Source: Tsuneonella sediminis
Lineage (GTDB): Bacteria; Pseudomonadota; Alphaproteobacteria; Sphingomonadales; Sphingomonadaceae
DNA length: 64,000 nt
Direction of reading: 5' to 3'
NCBI RefSeq assembly: GCF_051912845.1
Contig: NZ_JBNCBU010000001.1
Coordinates: 1,674,001 to 1,738,000 of the forward strand
The position numbers and the translations under genes were made by a program. Positions 34,412 to 42,389 of this stretch are shown here, in pieces. Position 1 is the stretch's first letter; every line of letters starts with the position of its first letter. The notes beneath the pieces were generated by a model. That model saw only the letters and a program-made list of their open reading frames with translations. It ran no database searches and was not told where the DNA came from.

Positions 34412-35156
34412 CGACCTGGGCGGTGATTGTCACCGGCCCGAGGCTGCAGGCGTTCTCGATCGGCCAGGCAATCCTGACACCCCCCTGGACATAGCGCAGC
34501 GAATTGCGCCCGACAGGTACGGAGCGTCCCGATGCGGTCTTCACTTCCAGGGCAAGAACTCTGGCGGTGGCACCGCCATGGTTGGCAAGCCCGAGTTGCC
34601 CATCGACCAGTTCCCATTCGAGCCGTGCAGGCTCGGCGGTATCGCGATCGAGGAAAACCGGAAGAGTGAACCGCAAGCGGGCCTCGGCGGCACCGGATTG
34701 CGCCGAAGCGGGATCGGGCAGCTGATCGACAGCCAGCCTGAACCGTTTCTCGCCCCGGGAAGGCTGTCCGCTGCGGAGCAAGCGGACCGTCTGGGTAGCC
34801 CCGGGCGATATCGAGATGATGGACGGAGAGATGGTAAGGGCGTTGCTCGGTGCGAACTGGTCCTCGCCGTCTGCCTGGCTCCAGGCGAACAGGCGGGACT
34901 GGACTGCAACCTCGCGGCCCGAAGTATTCGTCAAGCTTATGGTGGCGACCTGATTGTTCCCTCCAAATTCGAGACGGAGCGGAGCAATGTTCAGGCGAGC
35001 GCCTCCGAACGGCAGGGGCGCAGTCAGCGCTTCGGCACGGGCGGAAGCAGCATCGGATTCCTCAGCCTTCGCCAACGACTGGGGACCAAGGAGAAGGGAA
35101 GACCCGCCCGCCAGGACCAGTACGGCGGTACGCAGTAACGTGGCGGGTCGGGTCAT
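34371..35156 (-). CDS. Fimbrial periplasmic chaperone
   Basis: A 261-residue PapD-like chaperone. A signal peptide (about 1-31) is followed by domain 1 with the conserved LRLEFGGNNQVATISLTNTS strand and VQSRLFAWSQADGEDQF. LTISPSIISISPGATQTVRLL is the signature that aligns the G1 donor strand, and RFRLAVDQLP marks the end of domain 1. A shorter second domain follows. It should hold and fold pilus subunits in the periplasm and deliver them to the usher. It lies 19 bp downstream of a subunit gene and overlaps the usher start. Confidence 0.9.
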   Translation of the reverse strand: MTRPATLLRTAVLVLAGGSSLLLGPQSLAKAEESDAASARAEALTAPLPFGGARLNIAPLRLEFGGNNQVATISLTNTSGREVAVQSRLFAWSQADGEDQFAPSNALTISPSIISISPGATQTVRLLRSGQPSRGEKRFRLAVDQLPDPASAQSGAAEARLRFTLPVFLDRDTAEPARLEWELVDGQLGLANHGGATARVLALEVKTASGRSVPVGRNSLRYVQGGVRIAWPIENACSLGPVTITAQVDGQTVDGSATPAC

Positions 35157-35175
35157 CCTTCGTCTTCCTCGAAAA

Positions 35176-35667
35176 TCAGAACGTGACGGTGACCGTCACG
35201 GTGTCGGTATAGGTGCCCGCACCGACCGACGCGGCCGAGGCCGGAATGCGGCCATAGGCGGTCAGCGAAACCAGGCCGCTTGCACCCGCGTTACCAGCCT
35301 GCGTGGCGCCGACACCCGCACCCCAGTCGGTGGTGCGCGCAGCGTCCTTGAAGATTCCGTAGTTCACGTAGACCGGGGTGGCCGCGCCGTTCGACATCCG
35401 GCGCTGGGTTCCCGAGGCGTTGAGGCCGCGGTCGAGCGCGACGTCGTAATTCGCACCGTTGGTGCAGACGAGCGAAACGGTCGAAGTGGTGTCGATGTCG
35501 ACGCCGCCGATCGATGTCGGCGAGCCGAAGGCCATCGGCGTGGCCGAAACCGTGCACGAATTGAGCACGTTCACCGAAACGGGCATGTTGTTGGTGGCGG
35601 TACCGGCCAGAGCCGGCGCAGCCGTGGTCGCAGCCAGTGCGGCGAACCCGAGAGCAATCTTACGCAT
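35176..35667 (-). CDS. Spore coat U domain pilin subunit (first of two)
   Basis: A 163-residue secreted SCPU-domain protein. The signal peptide is MRKIALGFAALAATTAAPALA. The mature part has TNNMPVSVNVLNSCTVSA, two cysteines (about 36 and 66) typical of the disulfide in the Ig-like pilin fold, TDWGAGVGA, and the C-terminal strand GTYTDTVTVTVTF. SCPU proteins are major pilins of archaic chaperone-usher pili, which act in adhesion and biofilms. ATG 35667 with GGGGGAT 8 nt upstream is the start. Very similar in design to the second subunit 187 bp upstream; both look like structural pilins. Confidence 0.9.
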   Translation of the reverse strand: MRKIALGFAALAATTAAPALAGTATNNMPVSVNVLNSCTVSATPMAFGSPTSIGGVDIDTTSTVSLVCTNGANYDVALDRGLNASGTQRRMSNGAATPVYVNYGIFKDAARTTDWGAGVGATQAGNAGASGLVSLTAYGRIPASAASVGAGTYTDTVTVTVTF

Positions 35668-35682
35668 TTTGGTATCCCCCAA

Positions 35683-35853
35683 AAGTGGTCTGACCCAATG
35701 GTCGACTGCCTCAATGCTCGATTCGTCTTGAAATTTCCCTAACGGTGTAGAGGAAACTTCGAACTGCTTACGTATCGATACCTAGGGAAATATAGTTAAC
35801 GTTAAGTTGTCGTCGCCGGGATTTTTAACCAACTTCATCGAGCGATCGGCTAT
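35683..35853. promoter_or_regulatory. AT-rich gap between the two pilin genes, with palindrome TTAACGTTAA
   Basis: This stretch is far more AT-rich than its surroundings (35755-35830). It contains the perfect 10-bp palindrome TTAACGTTAA (35796-35805) and nearby TATATT and TTTTTAAC. It may carry a separate promoter for the downstream pilin-chaperone-usher genes. I cannot assign a clean -35/-10 pair. Confidence 0.35.
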
Positions 35854-36348
35854 TCAGAAGTTCAGCGTAACCGTCACAAGGTCGCTATATCCGCCGGCCT
35901 TGGCATTGGCCTTGGCCTGCAAACGCCCGTAGACGGGATAGACGGCTGTTCCGGTAGGACCTGAATTGCCCGCCAGGTTGCGGGTGTTCCCCCGGCCCCA
36001 AACCTTGCTGCGCGGCGGATCCTTGTAGATCTCATAGATCATGAAGGCGTCGGCGTCGGCATTGTACACCCGGCGATTGGTTCCGAGAGAGTGGAGTCCG
36101 AAATCCAGATCGATCGTGTAGTCGAGATCCGGCGAGCAAGAGATCGTGATGGTCGACGTGCTGTCGATGTTCGCGTTGGTCGGCACCGGCATGAGGAAGA
36201 TGAGCGGGGCGGCCGACACGGTGCAGCCCGGAGTGACGTTCACCGAGACCGGCATGGTATAAGTCGCCTGGTTGGCGAGACTCGGCTGCGCGGAGAGCCC
36301 GAATGCCCCCGCGAACAGTATCGCTGCACTGGTACGAACCAGGCCCAA
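35854..36348 (-). CDS. Spore coat U domain pilin subunit (second of two)
   Basis: A 164-residue secreted SCPU-domain pilin with signal peptide (about 1-25, ends PSLA), the YTMPVSVNVTPGCTVSAAPL start, cysteines near 42 and 71, and a C-terminal GGYSDLVTVTLNF strand. It parallels the neighbouring subunit over its whole length, suggesting duplication. I find no ATG near the N-terminus; TTG 36348, preceded by GGGGAACGG, is the best start. As the first gene of the operon it may be the major pilin, with the promoter in the 103 bp separating it from parB. Confidence 0.83.
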   Translation of the reverse strand: MGLVRTSAAILFAGAFGLSAQPSLANQATYTMPVSVNVTPGCTVSAAPLIFLMPVPTNANIDSTSTITISCSPDLDYTIDLDFGLHSLGTNRRVYNADADAFMIYEIYKDPPRSKVWGRGNTRNLAGNSGPTGTAVYPVYGRLQAKANAKAGGYSDLVTVTLNF

Positions 36349-36451
36349 AAAACCGTTCCCCCGCTATGCCTGCAGGGTGGGCTACGGGAAATGCCTTAGG
36401 TTAAAGTTAAAGCGGCTGCCCCTTAGCGATGACCTCGTCGAAGGCGGGATT

Positions 36452-37414
36452 TCAGATATCTCCGCCTGTAAGCCTTTGACAAACAAGATCAAGTTGATCG
36501 AGTGTCCGGTATCGAATGGTTACTGCCCCCGAACGGGGATCCTCGTCGGTCTTAATCCGGACGGTCAGACCGAGGAATTCTTCGAGATGCCTCTGGACGG
36601 CGGCGATGTCGGCATCCTTCGCCGGATCGCGGGGTACCCGAGCCTGTCGCCGGCTCGTTTCGCGCGCGTTCGAGCGGCGGACAAGCGACTCGACTTCGCG
36701 CACCGAAAGGTTGTCACGGGCTGCACGGGCACCGAGCATGACGGCGTCAGGATGGCCGATCAGCGCGCGCGCGTGTCCCATCGACAGCTTCGCTTCCTCG
36801 ACAAGCTCGAGCACCGGTTCGGGCAGCTGCAGCAGTCGCTGGAGGTTGGCGACATGACTGCGCGACTTGTCGACAAGGGTCGCGATCTCTGCCTGGCTCA
36901 TCCCTTCCGAATCGGCAAGTCGCTGGTACGCCCTGCCCTCCTCGACCGGGTTGAGATCCTCGCGCTGGAGATTCTCGATCAGGGCGAGCGCCATGACCTC
37001 GCGCTCGTCGAGATCGCGGACGAGTGCGGGAATTTCGTGGAGCCGAGCCTTTTGCGCAGCCCGCCAACGCCTCTCGCCCGCCACCAGCTGGTACCGGCCA
37101 CCGGCGAGCGGTCGCACGATAACGGGCTGGATAACGCCCCGCTGGGATATCGACGCGGCAAGCTCGTCCAGCGCGGCCTCATCGAAGCGGCGGCGCGGCT
37201 GTCCCGGCAGCGGTTCGATCGCCGAAACGGGAAGCGACGCGAGGCCTCCGGTCGAAGAACCCCCTGAACTTTCCTCATTTTCCTTGCGGGCAAGTGGCTC
37301 TTCCCGCCGTGTTTCGCCCATCAGGGCCCCCAGCCCCTTGCCCAGGCGCTTGCGCGTATCGTCCTTGGGCCGTTCGGGTATCGAGAACCGGATTGGATCG
37401 CTCGATTCGCTCAT
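36452..37414 (-). CDS. parB: Chromosome-partitioning protein ParB
   Basis: A 320-residue ParB. The N-terminal ParA-stimulating peptide (RKRLGKGLGALMGE, about 21-34) leads into the CTP-binding domain with GERRWRAAQ (113-121) and IENLQREDLNPVEE. The central helix-turn-helix (MSQAEIATLVDKSRSHVAN) reads parS, and a C-terminal dimerisation domain completes it. It loads on the parS sites at 38.2-40.7 kb as a CTP-dependent clamp. The start overlaps the parA stop (ATGA), giving coupled ParA-ParB synthesis; the unit continues upstream with rsmG and mnmG. Confidence 0.96.
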   Translation of the reverse strand: MSESSDPIRFSIPERPKDDTRKRLGKGLGALMGETRREEPLARKENEESSGGSSTGGLASLPVSAIEPLPGQPRRRFDEAALDELAASISQRGVIQPVIVRPLAGGRYQLVAGERRWRAAQKARLHEIPALVRDLDEREVMALALIENLQREDLNPVEEGRAYQRLADSEGMSQAEIATLVDKSRSHVANLQRLLQLPEPVLELVEEAKLSMGHARALIGHPDAVMLGARAARDNLSVREVESLVRRSNARETSRRQARVPRDPAKDADIAAVQRHLEEFLGLTVRIKTDEDPRSGAVTIRYRTLDQLDLVCQRLTGGDI

Positions 37415-38187
37415 GCGGCCTTCCTTTCGGCGGGTAAACGCCCGATCAGCTCGCGCGCGAGGGCCATGTATGCGCGGCTGCCGGTGCAGTTGTGATCGTA
37501 GACCAGCGCGGGAAGGCCGTGGCTCGGCGCTTCGGAGAGGCGCACGTTGCGTGGAATGACCGATTCGAAAACCAGGGGACCAAGGCACGCGCGAACATCG
37601 TCGGCCACCTGGTCCGTCAATCGATTGCGCCGGTCGAACATCGTCAGCACCACTCCGATGATCCCCAGGTCGGGGTTGAAGCGCTGCTGGACTCGCTCGA
37701 CGGTCAGGAGCAATTGTGACAACCCCTCAAGCGCGAAGAATTCGCACTGGAGCGGGACCAGCAACGTATCCGCGGCTCCCAGAGCGTTCAACGTCAGCAG
37801 GCCAAGGGATGGCGGGCAGTCGATAAAGGCAATCTCATGGCCTCGGTGGTCAGCAAGCGCGGCCGTAAGCCGAGCGGTCCGGTCTTCCACGTTGACCAGC
37901 TCTACCTCGGCACCCGACAGGTCGACCGTTGCGGGAACGATGTCGAGCCCAGGAATCGAGGTGGGAGCGATACAGTCACCAAGCAGGGCGCCGTCAACCA
38001 GAAGGTCGTAACTCGAGCGGCCTCGATCTTCGCTTGATATGCCCATTCCGGTCGAGGCATTGCCCTGCGGATCGAGATCGATAAGCAAGGTTTTCCAACC
38101 GGTTGCGGCCATCGCGGTGGCGATGTTAATAGCCGTGGTGGTCTTCCCCACCCCGCCCTTCTGGTTGGCCACTGCGATGGTGATCAT
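37411..38187 (-). CDS. parA: Chromosome-partitioning ATPase ParA
   Basis: A 258-residue Walker-type ATPase. The deviant Walker A KGGVGKTTTAIN (10-21) with the signature lysine K10, the switch-I-like LLIDLDPQGNASTG and the Walker B FIDCPPSLGLLTLNALG are all visible. The size without an N-terminal HTH indicates a chromosomal Soj-type ParA, not a plasmid type Ia. It moves ParB-parS complexes over the nucleoid. It overlaps rsmG and parB by 4 nt each. Confidence 0.97.
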   Translation of the reverse strand: MITIAVANQKGGVGKTTTAINIATAMAATGWKTLLIDLDPQGNASTGMGISSEDRGRSSYDLLVDGALLGDCIAPTSIPGLDIVPATVDLSGAEVELVNVEDRTARLTAALADHRGHEIAFIDCPPSLGLLTLNALGAADTLLVPLQCEFFALEGLSQLLLTVERVQQRFNPDLGIIGVVLTMFDRRNRLTDQVADDVRACLGPLVFESVIPRNVRLSEAPSHGLPALVYDHNCTGSRAYMALARELIGRLPAERKAA

Positions 38188-38819
38188 CGTCCGGCTTTCT
38201 CCGTTATCTGCGCCGTCAGGATACCCGCATCAGCGGCACTGACGGATTGTTCCACGTGAAACATTGCATGCATCGAACGCGGAAGCTGTTCCACTTCCTG
38301 CGCCGCGGAACGGCCCTTGGGCAACAGCCAGACAGTGTCGGCTGTGGAAAAGCGCCGTGCGACCGCGACAGTCTTCGATAGCGGTGCGAACGCTCGCGCG
38401 CTGATCACCGCCGCCTTGTGATCCGTCACGGTTTCAACACGTCCGGCTAACACATCGCAGTTCTCGAGTTCGAGCGCATCAACACATCTAGCGAGCCAGT
38501 CCGTACGCAGCCGCCGGCTTTCCACGAGTTCCACGTGAAACGAGGGGCGCATGATCGCGATGACAAGGCCAGGAAAGCCGGCCCCGCTACCCAGATCCAT
38601 CCACGTTCCACGTGGAACTGCCGGTGCCAGGTCAAGCAACTGGGCGCTATCCGCGATATGGCGACGCCAAAGGCAGTCGATCGATGCGGCTGAGACGAGG
38701 TTCTGTCGCTCGTTTTCTGTCTGCAGCATGGCGCTGAATTCTTCGAGCCGCGCCATCGCCTCCGGTTCGCACCGCTCGGCAACGTAGGCCCTGGATTCCT
38801 CTTCGGTCCGAAGGATCAT
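38184..38819 (-). CDS. rsmG: 16S rRNA (guanine527-N7)-methyltransferase RsmG
   Basis: S-adenosylmethionine-dependent enzyme that methylates G527 of 16S rRNA; 211 residues. The SAM loop is DLGSGAGFPG (75-84), and the N-terminal NERQNLVSA and WRRHIADS motifs are canonical for RsmG/GidB. Remarkably, three parS sequences are embedded in this coding region. Two are read in the frame that yields FHVE (in SFHVEL and MFHVEQ); the third is read in the frame that yields VPRGT. The gene overlaps parA and mnmG by 4 nt each. Confidence 0.95.
   Translation of the reverse strand: MILRTEEESRAYVAERCEPEAMARLEEFSAMLQTENERQNLVSAASIDCLWRRHIADSAQLLDLAPAVPRGTWMDLGSGAGFPGLVIAIMRPSFHVELVESRRLRTDWLARCVDALELENCDVLAGRVETVTDHKAAVISARAFAPLSKTVAVARRFSTADTVWLLPKGRSAAQEVEQLPRSMHAMFHVEQSVSAADAGILTAQITEKAGR
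38248..38263. promoter_or_regulatory. parS site 1 (inside rsmG, near its 3' end)
   Basis: TGTTCCACGTGAAACA matches the conserved bacterial parS 16-mer (one arm TTCCAC, the other GTGAAA). ParB binding is inferred from the sequence and from parAB lying next door. Confidence 0.88.
38527..38542. promoter_or_regulatory. parS site 2 (inside rsmG)
   Basis: The 14-bp core GTTCCACGTGAAAC is intact; the outermost bases (A and G) deviate from the T...A of the consensus, so affinity may be slightly lower than at site 1. Confidence 0.8.
38604..38619. promoter_or_regulatory. parS site 3 (inside rsmG)
   Basis: GTTCCACGTGGAAC is a perfect 14-bp palindrome matching the parS core, 63 bp from site 2. The outer bases deviate from consensus. 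Confidence 0.8.
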
Positions 38820-40666
38820 GCCGGTTGCCGTTCGAGACGCCGCGCATGGACCAGAAGCGCAGCGAGTGCTGCGGGCGTGATGCCCGGAATCCGCCCGGCC
38901 GCAGCCAGGGTCGAAGGGCGCGAGGCGCGAAGCCGCTCGATCATCTCGTTCGAAAGCCCCGGTACAAGATGAAAGGGGAAGTCTTCCCCAAGCGGAAGTC
39001 CCTCTGCTGCGCGAACCTCGCGAAGCTCGGCTTCCTGACGCGCGATATAGGGTGCGTAGGCCGCATCCTCTGCCAGTTCGATCCCGAGTTCATCGTCCGC
39101 GAACCCAGTCGGTAGCCATGGGGCCAGGCATTCAGCCGCAATTCCTTGGGCCATCCACTCCGACAGGGGCTGCCTCGCCGTATCACGGCGAACATCGACC
39201 CCGGCATCGGCCAGCTCCTTCCCCGAAAGGCTGCCGGTAAGTCGCGCCTGCCAAACGGCATGGGTGATCGCCCGCTGCTCGAACCAGTCCCTACGTTCGG
39301 GCCCGATACAGCCTGACTTCGCCCCAACCGGGGTCAGACGGGTCGAGGCGTTGTTCGCCCGAAGACGGAGACGATACTCGGCGCGCGCAGTCAGCATCCG
39401 GTATGGTTCGGACACACCGTGCAGAGTCAGGTCGTCGACCATCACTCCAAGATATGAGTTGGTCCTGTCGAGCGCGAGCGCATCGCGGTCGCATACAGCA
39501 GCCGCAGCGGCGGCTCCAGCGACGAGACCCTGCGCAGCCGCCTCTTCGTACCCGGTCGTCCCGTTTATCTGGCCTGCGCAATACAGCCCCGGCATCGCCC
39601 GAACCTGCAGACCCCTGTCGAGTGCGCGAGGATCGACATGGTCGTATTCCACCGCGTAGCCGGCGACCACGATATCGGCTTGTTCGAGTCCCCGCATCGA
39701 ACGAACCATGTCGAGTTGCACATCGGCGGGAAGCGAAGTGCTGATCCCGTTGGGATAGACCAGATGCGTGTCCAGTCCTTCCGGCTCGAGAAACACCTGG
39801 TGTCCGTCGCGATCGCCAAACCGGTGGATCTTGTCCTCGATTGACGGGCAGTATCGTGGTCCCTGGGCGCCGATCGCCCCGCTGAACAGCGGCGATCGGT
39901 GCAGCGCGGCACGGATGGAATCGTGCGTACGCGCGTTCGTGCGGGTAATGGCGCAAGAGAGCTGCGGGTTCACCCGGTGGGGCGTCAGCGGCGACATCGT
40001 CCACTGGTCGGCATCCGACTGCTGCTCCTCGAGCACGGCCCAGTTGATCCTGCGACCATCGAGCCTGGGCGGCGTGCCGGTCTTGAGCCGCGCCATCGGC
40101 AGGTCGGCAGCGCGAAGTTGCGCCGCGAGCTTGTGCGCGGCACTTTCGCCGATCCGCCCCCCCTCGAAACGGTCCTCTCCCCGAAACAGGCGTCCGCCAA
40201 GAAAGGTGCCGGTGCACAGGATAGCCGCGCCAGCGGCTAGCGAAGTCCCGTCAGCGAGATCAACTCCGGCCACCCTGCCACCCGCCATGCGCAGCGCGGC
40301 GGCTTCGCCCTCGATCACCTCCAGATCGCCTTGCCGAAGCAGGGCGGCCTGTATGGCCCTGCGGAACAGGGTCCTGTCTGCCTGGACACGCGGCCCCCAC
40401 ACCGCGCTGCCCTTGGACCGGTTGAGCATGCGATAGTGGATCGCCGCGGCGTCAGCAGCCCGCCCGATCAGACCATCAAGCGCATCGACCTCTCGGACCA
40501 GGTGTCCCTTGCCGAGGCCGCCGATGGCGGGATTGCAGCTCATCGCACCGATCGCTGTCCGATCGAAGGTCACCAGCGCAACTCGCGCGCCCATGCGCGC
40601 GCCGACAGCCGCCGCTTCCACTCCGGCGTGCCCGCCGCCGATCACGATGATGTCATAGGTGCGCAT
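38816..40666 (-). CDS. mnmG: tRNA uridine-5-carboxymethylaminomethyl modification enzyme MnmG
   Basis: FAD protein that with MnmE installs cmnm5 on wobble uridine 34 of several tRNAs. The 616-residue product has the dinucleotide-binding GGGHAGVEAA (10-19), PAIGGLGKGHL, a central insertion and the C-terminal helical MnmE-binding domain (ending ALLVHARRLERQPA). Its partner MnmE is the next gene upstream, 63 bp away with parS site 4 between. It overlaps rsmG by 4 nt, the mnmE-mnmG-rsmG-parA-parB order being conserved near alphaproteobacterial origins. Confidence 0.96.
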   Translation of the reverse strand: MRTYDIIVIGGGHAGVEAAAVGARMGARVALVTFDRTAIGAMSCNPAIGGLGKGHLVREVDALDGLIGRAADAAAIHYRMLNRSKGSAVWGPRVQADRTLFRRAIQAALLRQGDLEVIEGEAAALRMAGGRVAGVDLADGTSLAAGAAILCTGTFLGGRLFRGEDRFEGGRIGESAAHKLAAQLRAADLPMARLKTGTPPRLDGRRINWAVLEEQQSDADQWTMSPLTPHRVNPQLSCAITRTNARTHDSIRAALHRSPLFSGAIGAQGPRYCPSIEDKIHRFGDRDGHQVFLEPEGLDTHLVYPNGISTSLPADVQLDMVRSMRGLEQADIVVAGYAVEYDHVDPRALDRGLQVRAMPGLYCAGQINGTTGYEEAAAQGLVAGAAAAAAVCDRDALALDRTNSYLGVMVDDLTLHGVSEPYRMLTARAEYRLRLRANNASTRLTPVGAKSGCIGPERRDWFEQRAITHAVWQARLTGSLSGKELADAGVDVRRDTARQPLSEWMAQGIAAECLAPWLPTGFADDELGIELAEDAAYAPYIARQEAELREVRAAEGLPLGEDFPFHLVPGLSNEMIERLRASRPSTLAAAGRIPGITPAALAALLVHARRLERQPA

Positions 40667-40713
40667 GTCCGCACGCCCCTAAGGCAGCCCGCGCATATCG
40701 TCAAAGCGCGCCG

Positions 40714-40729
40714 TGTTCCACGTGAAACA
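40714..40729. promoter_or_regulatory. parS site 4 (between mnmE and mnmG)
   Basis: TGTTCCACGTGAAACA is identical to site 1 and abuts the mnmE stop codon (40730-40732), in the 63-bp mnmE-mnmG gap. Confidence 0.9.
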
Positions 40730-42001
40730 CTACTTCCCGATGCAGAATCGCCCGAAGAGCGCATCGAGCATATCCTCGGTCGAGGCCCGTCCGGTGAGGC
40801 GATCGAATGCGACCCGCGCCAGTCGCAACTGCTCCGCAAGAATCAGGGGCCTGTGCTCCCCCCGAGCACGCGCGAGTTCGGCAACTGCCATCTCGATGAG
40901 CGCGCGCTGCCGCCGGTTCAACGCAACCTCGCCTGGCGCAGGCAAGAGCGTTCGCGCACGTTCGGCGAGAGAATGCCAGAGATCCGCTATTCCCGCCCCC
41001 GTTAGAGCCGACACTCTGCCGAACGCGCTGCGTTTTTGGGCACGTCCGAGATCGCACTTCGCATCGATCTCCAGCGCCCCTTCAGGCCCCCTGCCCTCCT
41101 TGCCCAGCCACAGGACGATGTCTGCACGCACCATCTCGGCCTGGGCCCGGGTGATGCCTATTGCCTCGATCTCGCCCGCGCTTCCCCCCCGCAGCCCCGC
41201 GGTATCGACGAGGACGAACGGGATGCCTTCGACGGCCACCGGACGCTCGATTACATCGCGGGTCGTACCCGCGACAGGCGTGACGATCGCCGCATCGGTA
41301 TCAAGCAAAGCATTGAACAAGCTGGACTTTCCGGCATTCGGCGGACCTGCGAGAACGATTCGTATACCCTCGCGCAGCCGCTCCGCCGAAGGGCGGGCGA
41401 GCCAACCCGCGATCTCGTCTTCCAGCCCATGAACACGCTCGCCGAATTCGGCCGGCAGGCCACCGACGTCGTCCTCATCGCCGAAGTCCAGCACCGCTTC
41501 CACCGCGGCGGACAACGCGAGCACCCGCTCGCGCCACGTCTCGACCGCGCGCGACAGCGCACCGCCTGCCATCGCCAGGGCAGAGCGGCGCTGGCTCTCG
41601 GTCTCGGCTGCCAGGAGGTCGGCGAGGCCCTCGGCCTCCGCCAGGTCGATCCGGCCGTTCGCGAACGCTCGCCGGGTAAACTCTCCCCCGTCCGCCCGCC
41701 GCAGCCCCGGCGCCGAGGCGAGTTCCGTTTCGACCGCGGCGACAACAGCGCGCCCCCCGTGGAGATGCAACTCAGCCACGTCTTCACCGGTCGCCGTATT
41801 CGGCCCGGGCAGCCAGAGCACCAGCGCCCGGTCGAGTTCGTGGCCATCGGATGCGCGGAGGGTCGCCGCCACCGCGCGGCGGGGCGCCGGCAGCTTGCCG
41901 GCTAGCCGGACAATGGCATCGCCCGCCCCCGGCCCGCTGATGCGCACGACAGCGATCCCTGCGGGCGGCGCCCCGCTCGACAAGGCGAAAATCGTGTCCA
42001 C
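40730..42001 (-). CDS. mnmE: tRNA modification GTPase MnmE
   Basis: A 423-residue three-domain protein: N-terminal tetrahydrofolate-binding domain (1-115), helical domain, and an inserted G domain with G1 GPPNAGKS (219-226), G3 DTAG and a degenerate G4 in the AKCDLG region. The C-terminus ends with the essential CIGK (C420). It forms the complex with MnmG for cmnm5U34 synthesis. Length is slightly short compared with E. coli (454), a usual feature of alphaproteobacteria. A DUF6489 gene lies 25 bp upstream on the same strand. Confidence 0.95.
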   Translation of the reverse strand: MDTIFALSSGAPPAGIAVVRISGPGAGDAIVRLAGKLPAPRRAVAATLRASDGHELDRALVLWLPGPNTATGEDVAELHLHGGRAVVAAVETELASAPGLRRADGGEFTRRAFANGRIDLAEAEGLADLLAAETESQRRSALAMAGGALSRAVETWRERVLALSAAVEAVLDFGDEDDVGGLPAEFGERVHGLEDEIAGWLARPSAERLREGIRIVLAGPPNAGKSSLFNALLDTDAAIVTPVAGTTRDVIERPVAVEGIPFVLVDTAGLRGGSAGEIEAIGITRAQAEMVRADIVLWLGKEGRGPEGALEIDAKCDLGRAQKRSAFGRVSALTGAGIADLWHSLAERARTLLPAPGEVALNRRQRALIEMAVAELARARGEHRPLILAEQLRLARVAFDRLTGRASTEDMLDALFGRFCIGK

Positions 42002-42026
42002 GGTACGCAGCTGTCAGGCTATCCGA

Positions 42027-42293
42027 CTAGCTGCCCTTGCCTGGCTTTCCACCCTCGGTGGAACGATTGGCCGATGCGGCGCCTTCGACGAAATTCTGGA
42101 ACAGTTTCAACCCTATCTGCCCCATCGGCGCGACCTGCGTCGCGTATTCCTGCAGCTTCTCGATGCTGCCGACACCCTTCATCGCCTTGGTGACCGCGTC
42201 GACGTAGACGTCGTTCACCTTGCCCACATCAGGCAAACCCATGAAGGTGCGGGCCTCTTCGGGTGTACAGTCGATCTCGATGTGGACCTTCAT
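42027..42293 (-). CDS. DUF6489 family small protein
   Basis: An 88-residue cytosolic protein beginning MKVHIEIDCTPEEARTFMGL, followed by DVYVDAVTKAMKG and MGQIGLKLFQNFVEG. The ATG at 42293 is preferred because the sequence upstream is not protein-like. DUF6489 is a small family in Sphingomonadales usually found beside mnmE; function unknown. The sequence pattern (a short beta strand with TPEEAR, then amphipathic helices) suggests a compact domain or an oligomeric helical protein. It probably shares the mnmE transcript. Confidence 0.75.
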   Translation of the reverse strand: MKVHIEIDCTPEEARTFMGLPDVGKVNDVYVDAVTKAMKGVGSIEKLQEYATQVAPMGQIGLKLFQNFVEGAASANRSTEGGKPGKGS

Positions 42294-42389
42294 GGCAGCC
42301 TCCTGCGTTGTGGCGGCGACACCTGTCACACGGGTTTGGCAAAGTCCATCGCGCGGCGCTAGGCTGCGCGCTCAACGGGGAGAAGACAC

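Noticed and set aside
36349..36451. Promoter of the pilus operon in the gap next to parB
   Set aside because: TTAGGTTAAAGTTAAAG is AT-rich and suggestive, but I could not define a -35/-10 pair on the minus strand.
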